A DNA stretch of 6,645 nt, taken from positions 1 through 6,645 of the forward strand of contig JAEYPL010000178.1 in the NCBI GenBank assembly GCA_023410905.1. The letters are read 5' to 3'. The notes beneath the pieces were generated by a model that was not told the origin of the DNA, made no database searches, and worked only from the letters and a program-made list of their open reading frames with translations. Shown here in pieces: positions 1-6,484 of the stretch. How positions within the stretch are numbered: position 1 is the first letter of the stretch; each line of letters begins with the position of its first letter. The DNA is from Pseudomonadota bacterium (lineage in GTDB: Bacteria; Pseudomonadota; Alphaproteobacteria; Rhizobiales; Hyphomicrobiaceae). The translations under genes and the position numbers were made by a program.

Positions 1-174
1 AAAGCGTGGCACGGGCGCGAGCCCCTGTTCTCTCATGGCGAACACTTCCCCCTTGCCGCCATTCCGATCCGCAGTCGCAGCTTGGCGCGTCCGCCCCGCA
101 CTGCTACCAATTCCGGCAGTCCGCAGCGCCCCCCGGCGCGCCGCAGCAGCGCGTTCATACTGAGGAAGCGAACA
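1..174. other. Left-edge region, no gene identified
   Basis: All three forward frames are open from the left edge for at least 160 bases, so openness says nothing about coding here. One forward frame closes at a TGA at 161-163 that overlaps the Shine-Dalgarno of the next gene, as the end of an upstream operon partner might, but its translation is rich in Ala, Arg and Pro and matches no family I know. On the reverse strand an ATG at 36-34 follows a GGGGGAAG stretch by eight bases and could open a divergent gene leaving the window, with only twelve codons visible. Neither reading is strong enough to call. Confidence 0.3.
162..168 (+). promoter_or_regulatory. Shine-Dalgarno that sets the pxpA start
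   Basis: GAGGAAG lies six bases before the ATG at 175. This supports the inner start rather than the ATG at 82 in the same frame. The 31 codons between 82 and 175 encode an Arg/Pro-rich stretch with no counterpart in PxpA proteins, which normally begin within about ten residues of the Leu-Asn-x-Asp motif. Confidence 0.75.
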
Positions 175-954
175 ATGGCCGCGAAAGTCAACCTCAATGC
201 CGATATCGCCGAAGGATGGGGCGCCTATGACATCGGCAACGATGCGGCGATGATGGACATCGTCAAGTCGGCCAATGTGGCGTGCGGGATGCACGCGGGC
301 GACGCCAATACCATGCATCGGCTGGTCATGCTGGCCCGCGACAAGGGCGTGAGCATCGGCGCCCATCCGGGCTTCAACGATCTCTGGGGTTTCGGCCGTC
401 GCCAGATCCGCATGTCGCCGACGGAGCTCGAATACCTCGTCGCCTATCAGATCGGCGCCCTTCAGGGCATCGCGGCCTATGGCGGCCTTAAGGTGACGCA
501 TCTCAAGACGCACGGCGCACTGAGCAATATGGCGTGCGTTGAAGCGGACTATGCCATGGCTATCGGCCGCGCCATCAAGACGATCGATCCGGGCATGATC
601 TTCGTCGTGCTGTTCGGCTCCGAGCTCGAGAAGGCTGGGCAGAAGCTGGAGCTGCCCATTGCGCGCGAGGGCTTCTGCGACCGCGCCTATGATGACGACG
701 GGATGCTGGCCTCGCGCTCGATTCCCGGCACGGTGTTTAAGGACCCGGCCAAGGCGACGGCGCAGGCCTTGCGTTTCGTCGAGCAGGGCGAGGTCGTTTC
801 GGTCACGGGCAAGGTGATCAAGGCGAAGATCGATACGCTCTGCGTCCATGGCGACGAGGCGACCGGCGTCGTGGTGGCGCGCGGCGTTCGCGATGGCCTG
901 GAGAAAGCCGGTGTTCAGATCGTTCCGCTCCCCGAAATGGGGATCGGTCGTTGA
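175..954 (+). CDS. pxpA: PxpA / LamB-YcsF family protein (5-oxoprolinase subunit A homologue)
   Basis: Bacterial PxpA acts with PxpB and PxpC to open 5-oxoproline (pyroglutamate) to glutamate using ATP; it is a cytosolic protein with a seven-stranded barrel-like fold. The 259-residue length is normal for the family. Visible family motifs are LNADIAEG (residues 7-14), ANVACGMHAGD (33-43), IGAHPGFNDLWGFGRR (61-76), HLKTHGALSN (109-118), REGFCDRAY (164-172), SRS (180-182) and VHGD (224-227), which supply the usual Asp, Glu, His and Lys positions. Two changes stand out against the common family pattern: Gly to Ala in the first motif, and HVKPHGALYN read as HLKTHGALSN. I recall similar variants in alphaproteobacterial YcsF-like proteins, so this is probably a subtype rather than a broken gene. 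No pxpB or pxpC lies downstream; they could be left of the window. Assignment to the family is secure; the exact substrate is inferred. Confidence 0.9.
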   Translation: MAAKVNLNADIAEGWGAYDIGNDAAMMDIVKSANVACGMHAGDANTMHRLVMLARDKGVSIGAHPGFNDLWGFGRRQIRMSPTELEYLVAYQIGALQGIAAYGGLKVTHLKTHGALSNMACVEADYAMAIGRAIKTIDPGMIFVVLFGSELEKAGQKLELPIAREGFCDRAYDDDGMLASRSIPGTVFKDPAKATAQALRFVEQGEVVSVTGKVIKAKIDTLCVHGDEATGVVVARGVRDGLEKAGVQIVPLPEMGIGR

Positions 955-1004
955 GACGATGAAGTTGTAGCTCCGAAGGGCCTTTCAACAGCACAGAGGA
1001 TCAC

Positions 1005-1385
1005 ATGCGGACAGCGGCGCTCTATGCAGGCATTCTCGGTTTGATGCTCATCGCGCTTTCGATGTTTGTCTCGATGGCACGACGTGACGCGAAGGCCTCC
1101 ATCGGCGATGGCGGGGACGAGACACTGCGCCGCCGCATTCGTGCGCACGGCAACTTCATCGAGTTCGTGCCGTTCACCGTGCTCCTGCTCGCGCTCTCGG
1201 AGCACCTGGGCCTCGGCGCGTTGTTCATCCATATCCTCGGCCTCGTCTTGCTGGCATCGCGCGTATCGCACGCCTACGGCATCAGCCAGGTCGATGAGGT
1301 CTTTGCGTTCCGCATGATCGGAACGCTCGGCACGTTCGCCGTCCTCGCCATCACATCCATCTACTGCATTCTCGCGTTCTTCTGA
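1005..1385 (+). CDS. MAPEG family membrane protein
   Basis: This 126-residue protein fits the MAPEG family (membrane-associated proteins in eicosanoid and glutathione metabolism), whose bacterial members are small four-helix inner-membrane proteins, some with glutathione transferase or peroxidase activity. Hydrophobic stretches lie at about residues 4-23, 52-67, 69-85 and 104-125. The family signature is clear: RIRAHGNFIEFVP (44-56), with Arg, Ala, His, Asn and Glu in the expected order after the first helix, then SRVSHAYGI (85-93) after the third. The start has AGAGGA at 995-1000, four bases before the ATG, a slightly short spacing. It sits 50 bp after pxpA and 41 bp before the next gene, all on the same strand, so co-transcription is plausible. 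The family call is firm; enzymatic activity and substrate cannot be read from the sequence. Confidence 0.88.
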   Translation: MRTAALYAGILGLMLIALSMFVSMARRDAKASIGDGGDETLRRRIRAHGNFIEFVPFTVLLLALSEHLGLGALFIHILGLVLLASRVSHAYGISQVDEVFAFRMIGTLGTFAVLAITSIYCILAFF

Positions 1386-1426
1386 ACGCGAGCACGACTG
1401 CCCCACTCCCAGCCAGGAATCCCGGA

Positions 1427-3685
1427 ATGCCCTATTCGACCTTTCGCCCCGAGCTCATGGGCAGCGCCACGCTGTCTCCTTCCGGCCGCTTCGAGGCGGG
1501 TTCCTGGCAAACTTTCACGCTCGTCTATACGGCCGGTGCCTTCGGCATCGATGATACCGGAAGTCTCAAGATCGCCTTCCGTTTCGCAACCGATCTCGGA
1601 CCCGTGCAGTTCGACGATCCGAAAGCGCCCGGCTACACCACGATCGAGGCGTCGAATGGTGCCACGCTCGAAGCGCGCTGGGAGTTCAAGCGCAATATCC
1701 GTCCCTGGAGTCGCTCGCTCTACATCGGCGTGATGAAGCACTTCCTGAAGCCCGGCGACACGATCACGGTGCGTTTCGGCGATCAGCGCTTCGGTTCGCC
1801 CGGCGTGCGTCTGCAGACTTACTGCGAGAAGATCTTCGAGTTCCATGTGCTCGTCGATGCCATCGCAACGTACGACTATGTCGCGCTGCCCGTGAGCCCG
1901 ACCATCGAAATCGGACCAGGGCCCGGCGTCACGTGGCAGGCCCTGCTGCCGACCATGGTGCGTGCCGGCTCGCCCTTCCGTTTCGGCATCAAGATCGATG
2001 ATGCCTGGGGAAATCCCTCGGATCAGGTTGCACGCACAGTACGTCTTGCGCCGAGCCGGCCGATCTCCGGTCTGCCTGCTACGGTCGACATCAAGAATGG
2101 CGCGTTCGGCGCCACCCTCGAAGGGCTCACGGTTGCGGAAGCCGGCGATCTCACCATCGATGTGCTCGGTGAGGATGGTGCACTTCTCGCGCGCAGCAAC
2201 CCGCTGCGCATTGTCGAGAAGGCCACGCCCGCCGTGCATTTCTGGGCCGACACGCACGGTCAGTCGGACGAGACGCTCGGCACGAACTCGGCGCGCGAAT
2301 ACTTCGCCTTCGGTCGCGATCGCGCGTTCCTCGACATCATGAGCCACCAGGGCAACGACTTCCAGATCACCGGCGACTTCTGGCGCGATCTCAATGTGGC
2401 GACGGCCGAGTTCGATGTGCCCGGTCGCTTCGTGTGCATCCCGGGCTACGAATGGAGCGCCAACACCGCGGTCGGCGGTGACCGCAATGTCATGTATCGC
2501 CGCGAGGGGGAAAGCATCCATCGTTCGAGCCACGCGCAGATCACCGAAGGCGGTGACATGGTCGACGAGGCCGCTGACGCGCATGAAGCCGGCGCGCTCT
2601 TCGAAAAGCTCGCGGGCAAGGATTGCGTGGTCATGGCGCATGTCGGCGGCCGCTATGCCGACATCACCTACGCGCACGACGGACGCCTAGAGACGGCCGT
2701 CGAAGTTCATTCGGACTGGGGCACGTTCGAGTGGATCCTGCTCGACGCGTTCTCCAAGAACTACCGTGTCGGCGTCGTGTGTAATTCCGACGGCCACAAG
2801 GGGCGGCCAGGCGCGTCATATCCCGGCTCGTCATTCTTCGGCGCGCAAGGTGGGCTCACCTGCTATCTCGCTCCGCACCTGGATCGCGATGCCATCTTCG
2901 AGGCCATGCGCCGGCGCCATCACTACGGCACGACCGGCAATCGCGCGCTGCTTTCAGTCGAAGCCACGACGAAGAGCGATGCGGCGCTCTTCCTGCGCGA
3001 TCCCGCCGTGTTCGAGAACGCCGCGAGCGAGCGCACGCGCCGCGTCATCATGGGCGACATCGCGCGCGTTGCCGACGACGAGATCGAGTTGCATGTCGAG
3101 GTCGCAGGCTCGGCGCCGATCGAGCGGGTCGATATCTTCGACGGCACCGATCTCATCGAGACCATCCGCACGTACGGTCCTCAGGATCTCGGCCGTCGTG
3201 TCCGCCTCACCTACGCGGGTGCCGAGTATCGCGGGCGCGCACGCACCACAGTTTGGGACGGCAGCCTCACGATCGCCGGCAATGCGATCGCCGAAGCGGG
3301 CATGTTCAACAACTGGAACCTCGATCGCGGCATCCAGAAGCAGACCGCCAACGTGGTCTCATGGAAAGCCGTCACCACCGGAAATTACGGCGGCATCGAT
3401 CTCCTGTTGAGTGATGGTGATGCCGGGCGCATCAGCTTCGAGACGAAGCAGTGCAGCGGCTCGCGTGACATCAGCGCTCTCGGCGTCGAAGCGAGCATCT
3501 TCTCCGCTGGTGGATTGGCGCGAGAAGTGACGCTGGCCCGCCTGCCCGAGAAAATGAGCGAGACGCGGGTCCGCCTCACACGCCGCATTGCCGTTCCAAA
3601 GGGACGCGACGCGCGCCTTTTCGTTCGCGTCACGCAGGAGGACGGACACCGCGCCTGGTCGAGCCCGATCTATCTCTTCCGCTGA
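1427..3685 (+). CDS. DUF3604-type protein with PHP-like metallohydrolase core
   Basis: A 752-residue protein that I recognise as DUF3604-like, an uncharacterised family with a PHP-like metal-binding core. Residues 1-265 look like beta-sandwich accessory domains, without catalytic motifs. The core runs from about 270 to 510 and shows a ladder of likely metal ligands: D275 and H277 (WADTHGQS), E282, H307 (SHQGND), E342 (PGYEWS), H405 (MAHVGGRY), H428 (EVHSDWG), then D455 and H457 (NSDGHKGRPG). Residues 510-752 are another beta-rich region, with a conserved-looking FNNWNLDRG stretch (627-635). There is no signal peptide or membrane helix, so I infer a cytosolic protein. AGGA at 1415-1418 is eight bases before the chosen ATG. 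It is the last gene of the rightward group and ends 13 bp from the convergent kinase gene. The ligand set suggests a hydrolase, perhaps acting on phosphoester or other ester bonds, but the substrate is unknown. Family confidence is good; function is open. Confidence 0.82.
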   Translation: MPYSTFRPELMGSATLSPSGRFEAGSWQTFTLVYTAGAFGIDDTGSLKIAFRFATDLGPVQFDDPKAPGYTTIEASNGATLEARWEFKRNIRPWSRSLYIGVMKHFLKPGDTITVRFGDQRFGSPGVRLQTYCEKIFEFHVLVDAIATYDYVALPVSPTIEIGPGPGVTWQALLPTMVRAGSPFRFGIKIDDAWGNPSDQVARTVRLAPSRPISGLPATVDIKNGAFGATLEGLTVAEAGDLTIDVLGEDGALLARSNPLRIVEKATPAVHFWADTHGQSDETLGTNSAREYFAFGRDRAFLDIMSHQGNDFQITGDFWRDLNVATAEFDVPGRFVCIPGYEWSANTAVGGDRNVMYRREGESIHRSSHAQITEGGDMVDEAADAHEAGALFEKLAGKDCVVMAHVGGRYADITYAHDGRLETAVEVHSDWGTFEWILLDAFSKNYRVGVVCNSDGHKGRPGASYPGSSFFGAQGGLTCYLAPHLDRDAIFEAMRRRHHYGTTGNRALLSVEATTKSDAALFLRDPAVFENAASERTRRVIMGDIARVADDEIELHVEVAGSAPIERVDIFDGTDLIETIRTYGPQDLGRRVRLTYAGAEYRGRARTTVWDGSLTIAGNAIAEAGMFNNWNLDRGIQKQTANVVSWKAVTTGNYGGIDLLLSDGDAGRISFETKQCSGSRDISALGVEASIFSAGGLAREVTLARLPEKMSETRVRLTRRIAVPKGRDARLFVRVTQEDGHRAWSSPIYLFR

Positions 3686-3701
3686 GAGCGTCGCTCTCTC
3701 A
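3683..3701. repeat. Inverted repeat spanning the convergent stop codons
   Basis: TGAGAG at 3683-3688 pairs with CTCTCA at 3696-3701 around a seven-base loop. In another register GAGAGCG (3684-3690) and CGCTCTC (3692-3698) form a perfect dyad about a single central T. The outer arms contain the TGA of the DUF3604 gene and the TGA of the kinase gene on the other strand. It could act as a small two-way terminator, but there is no T-tract on either side and the stem is short, so termination is only a guess. Confidence 0.5.
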
Positions 3702-5975
3702 GGAAGCCAGAGCGCGCTCGCCGTAGACTTCCGTTTCCATGCGGTTGAGCAGCGCGATCAGCGCATCCCAGTCGATGGGCTTGGCGAGATGATCGTTCAT
3801 GCCGGCTTCCAGGCAGCGCTGGCGGTCGCCGTCCATGACGCTCGCGGTGAGGCCGATGATCGGCAGCCCGCGGCCCGCGTCGGTCTGGCGAATGGCGTGC
3901 GTCGCCTCGAGCCCGTCCATCTGCGGCATGTTCACGTCCATGAGCACGACGTCGTAGGACTTCTGCCCAACAAGCTCGATGGCCTTGTGACCGTTGGCGG
4001 CGACATCGATGGAATAGCCCGCCCCGCGCAGGATGGCTTTGGCAACGCGCTGGTTCGGCTCATTGTCCTCGGCGAGCAGAACGCGCAAATGGCGCGGCGG
4101 AATTGTCGTCGCCACGACGGCCGGACGTGTTCCCGTGCTTGACGAGCGGCGGCGCAACCGGTTGCAGATGCGTTCGAATGACTGCTGTCCGAACGGGCGC
4201 GAGAGCAGCAGGTCGGGCTCGATATCGATGCCGCCCGCATCTGCCACCGTATCCGCGATCACGAAATACGGTACGGACTGCATGCTCGGTCCGGCAGCGA
4301 TCATGCGCATCATCTCGTCGCGGTTGGACTGGCCGGCGCTGCAGTCGATGATGATGGCCGTGGTGCCGGTCGATCCGAGGCGGTGCAGAACATTGGGTCC
4401 GCAGGCGAGGAGGTCCATGGTCGCGCCGCTGCTGCTCGCGTAGCTGCGCACGACATTGGCGAGCGGCCCCTCGCGGCCGATGAGCGCGATCCGCCAGCCC
4501 GTGAGCTGGCGCAAGCGGGCGCGGTCCGGGGCGGCGCCGACTTCGACGAGCGGCAGCGTCACCACAAATGTGCTTCCATGACCGAGCGTGCTTTCGCAGT
4601 CGATCTGGCCGTTCATGAGCGAGACGAACTCGCGGCAAAGCGCGAGGCCGAGCCCCGTACCGCCATGCGTGCGCGTCGTCGAGGCATCGACCTGCGAGAA
4701 GCGCTTGAAGAGCCGCTCGCGCTTGTTTTCCGGGATGCCGATGCCCGTATCGGTGACCCTGATGCGCAGCAGCGGAAGCCCGTCGCTCTCCACTCGATCG
4801 ATCAAAACGGAGACGCCGCCGTCCTCGGTGAACTTGATGGCATTGCCGATGAGGTTCGTCAGGATCTGGCGGACGCGCAGCGGATCACCGCGCATGGTGC
4901 TTGCCAGCAGCGGATCCACGAATGCCGCAAGATCGATGCCTTTGGCGCGGGCCGTCGGCGCCAGCAGCGTCGTGACCTCCTGCGCAAGATCACCCACCCG
5001 ATACTCGACATCTTCGATTTCCATGTGCCCGGACTCGATCTTCGAGAGATCGAGCACGTCGTTGATGATGCCGAGGAGGCTTTCACCGGAGACGCGGATC
5101 GTGTCGAGATAGGCGCCCTGCTCGTGGTCGAGCGGCGTGTTCGAAAGTACGCGCGCCATCCCGAGGATGCCGTTCATGGGCGTGCGCAGCTCATGGCTCA
5201 TGGTCGCGAGGAAGCTCGACTTGGCCATGTTGGCTGCCTCGGCCTCGGCGACGGACTTGCGCAGCAGCTCCTCGGCACGAATACGATGCGTGATGTCGTG
5301 AAAGACGATCACTTCGCCGTGGCTCGGCACAGTGCCGATGCTCGTTTCGTAGACCTCGCCGGAGGGCACGGAGAACTGAGCTGGTAGCCGTCCGCTGCTG
5401 CCGATCTTCGTCAGGCCGGCGGTCACGACATCCGATGCTATGGAGCCTGCTTCATCGCCGTCCACGGCGAGCGCGCGCAGCGCCTGCTTGTTCCAGAGAA
5501 CCGGTGCTCCCGAGCGATCCAGCGCCACGATCCCCGCAGCCGAGTTCGAGAGCACGGCATCCAGAATGGCGCGTCGCCGGGCGTGCTTGATGGCATATCG
5601 GATCGAGCGGTCGAGAAGCTCAGGCGTTATGGCACCCTTCTCGAGGAAATCCGCGGCGCCTGCTTCCTCGGCAAGCCGGTCGATATGAGGATCGATGACG
5701 CCGGTAAGGAGGATCATCGGCGTGTCGGGGAAACGACGTTGGGATTCGCTGATGAACTCGAGCCCGGTGCGTTCGCCGATACGATAGTCGACCAGAGCGA
5801 TGTCATACGGCCGCTCGAGCAGCTCGAAGGACGCGCGCTCGTACGATCCCGCCCAAACCACCGAATATTTGTGGTTCGGGACACACTGCAGAACGTCCTG
5901 CGTCAGGAAGAAATCATCCCGGTCGTCTTCGACGAGGAGTACGACAGTCTCGTCCTGTCCTGCTGATTGCGCCAT
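3699..5975 (-). CDS. Soluble hybrid histidine kinase (REC-PAS-HisKA-HATPase-pseudoREC-REC)
   Basis: A 758-residue hybrid sensor kinase without membrane helices, so cytosolic. An N-terminal receiver (about residues 10-128) is intact: D17/D18, phospho-acceptor D63, T91 and K113. A PAS-like domain (about 135-230) leads through a helical linker to HisKA with phospho-accepting H261 (SHELRTP). The HATPase domain has N378 (NLIGNAIKF), DTGIGIP (409-415), a Phe box (423-426) and GGTGLGLA (438-445). A third module (about 490-610) looks like a degenerate receiver: it lacks the acidic pair and has Arg at the Lys position, though D544 remains. The C-terminal receiver (about 630-748) is intact with D637, D680, T710 and K732. 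An in-frame TGA at 5990-5988, five codons upstream, rules out a longer protein; GAGG lies ten bases before the ATG. It follows the Rcp1-like regulator gene by 37 bp, probably in one operon. The likely role is a phosphorelay kinase whose input comes through its first receiver and PAS domain; the signal is unknown. Confidence 0.93.
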   Translation of the reverse strand: MAQSAGQDETVVLLVEDDRDDFFLTQDVLQCVPNHKYSVVWAGSYERASFELLERPYDIALVDYRIGERTGLEFISESQRRFPDTPMILLTGVIDPHIDRLAEEAGAADFLEKGAITPELLDRSIRYAIKHARRRAILDAVLSNSAAGIVALDRSGAPVLWNKQALRALAVDGDEAGSIASDVVTAGLTKIGSSGRLPAQFSVPSGEVYETSIGTVPSHGEVIVFHDITHRIRAEELLRKSVAEAEAANMAKSSFLATMSHELRTPMNGILGMARVLSNTPLDHEQGAYLDTIRVSGESLLGIINDVLDLSKIESGHMEIEDVEYRVGDLAQEVTTLLAPTARAKGIDLAAFVDPLLASTMRGDPLRVRQILTNLIGNAIKFTEDGGVSVLIDRVESDGLPLLRIRVTDTGIGIPENKRERLFKRFSQVDASTTRTHGGTGLGLALCREFVSLMNGQIDCESTLGHGSTFVVTLPLVEVGAAPDRARLRQLTGWRIALIGREGPLANVVRSYASSSGATMDLLACGPNVLHRLGSTGTTAIIIDCSAGQSNRDEMMRMIAAGPSMQSVPYFVIADTVADAGGIDIEPDLLLSRPFGQQSFERICNRLRRRSSSTGTRPAVVATTIPPRHLRVLLAEDNEPNQRVAKAILRGAGYSIDVAANGHKAIELVGQKSYDVVLMDVNMPQMDGLEATHAIRQTDAGRGLPIIGLTASVMDGDRQRCLEAGMNDHLAKPIDWDALIALLNRMETEVYGERALAS

Positions 5976-6012
5976 CGAAATGCTGCCTCAACGCAATGAA
6001 CACTAGATAAAA

Positions 6013-6465
6013 TCAGGCGGCCTCGCTGGCCGGCAGCTCGACGATCTCGATCCAATAGTGATTGAGCGTGCGAACCACATCGACCAACCCCTCGAAGCTC
6101 ACCGGCTTCGTTATGAAGGAGCTGACGCCGAGGTCATAGGTCCGCAGGATGTCTTCCTCGGCCTTGGATGTCGTGAGCACGATGACAGGGATGCGGCGGA
6201 GCTCCGGATCGGCTTTGATGTGCTTGAGCACCGTCCGCCCGTCCATGCGCGGCATGTTGAGATCGAGCAGGATCAGGCCCGGCAGGCGACGCGGCTGGCC
6301 CGAGAATTTTCCCTCGCCGCGCAGATACGCCAGCAGCTCCTCGCCATCCTCGACGTACACGCGCGGATTGGCGAGACGGCTCTCCATGAACGCATCCTCG
6401 ACAAGCATCCTGTCGTCGGCGTCGTCGTCTGCGATGACAATGGTCAAGGTTGCTTTACTCGACAT
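6013..6465 (-). CDS. Rcp1-like single-domain response regulator
   Basis: A 150-residue CheY-like protein made of a single receiver with no output domain. The acidic pocket is D13-D15 (IADDDADD), the phospho-acceptor D68 (LLDLNMPRMDG), with T98 and K120 (FITKP) completing the switch set. The C-terminal stretch HYWIEIVELP (136-145) is typical of the Rcp1 subgroup, whose founding member is the partner of a cyanobacterial phytochrome kinase. I start it at 6465 rather than at the in-frame ATG at 6537: a strong purine-rich ribosome site sits just before 6465, and the extra 24 residues do not resemble a receiver. The hybrid kinase gene follows 37 bp downstream on the same strand. It probably shuttles phosphate to or from that kinase, or to a sensor kinase encoded beyond the right edge; this is inference from family and position. 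Confidence 0.92.
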   Translation of the reverse strand: MSSKATLTIVIADDDADDRMLVEDAFMESRLANPRVYVEDGEELLAYLRGEGKFSGQPRRLPGLILLDLNMPRMDGRTVLKHIKADPELRRIPVIVLTTSKAEEDILRTYDLGVSSFITKPVSFEGLVDVVRTLNHYWIEIVELPASEAA

Positions 6466-6472
6466 GACGGAA

Positions 6473-6482
6473 CTCTCCCCCC
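6473..6482 (-). promoter_or_regulatory. Shine-Dalgarno that sets the response regulator start
   Basis: On the reverse strand GGGGGGAGAG precedes the ATG at 6465 by seven bases. No comparable site is obvious before the upstream in-frame ATG at 6537, which supports the 150-residue form. Confidence 0.7.
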
Positions 6483-6484
6483 TA

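Noticed and set aside
34..158. Short reverse-strand frame from the ATG at 158-156 ending at a TGA that overlaps the ATG at 36-34
   Set aside because: The overlap resembles coupled genes, but the peptide is about 41 codons of Arg/Gly/Leu-rich sequence with no recognisable features, and all frames here are open by composition.
82..174. N-terminal extension of the PxpA homologue from the ATG at 82
   Set aside because: The 31 extra residues are Arg/Pro-rich and unlike family members, and a good Shine-Dalgarno sits just before the ATG at 175.
915..1406. 163-codon open frame on the reverse strand opposite the MAPEG gene
   Set aside because: Complementary-register shadow of the MAPEG gene; its translation is a highly charged Glu/Arg string, whereas the forward frame has helices and the family signature.
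1361..2677. 438-codon open frame on the reverse strand across the MAPEG end and the DUF3604 gene
   Set aside because: Its codons are the exact complements of the DUF3604 codons, so it stays open because that gene avoids TTA, CTA and TCA. It is broken at the CTA Leu codon at 2687-2689 just beyond its start. Its translation resembles no protein.
4383..5387. 334-codon open frame on the forward strand opposite the kinase gene
   Set aside because: It is in the codon-for-codon antisense register of the kinase gene, whose domain motifs are unmistakable. The same explanation covers forward frames at 3588-4142 and 5583-5966.
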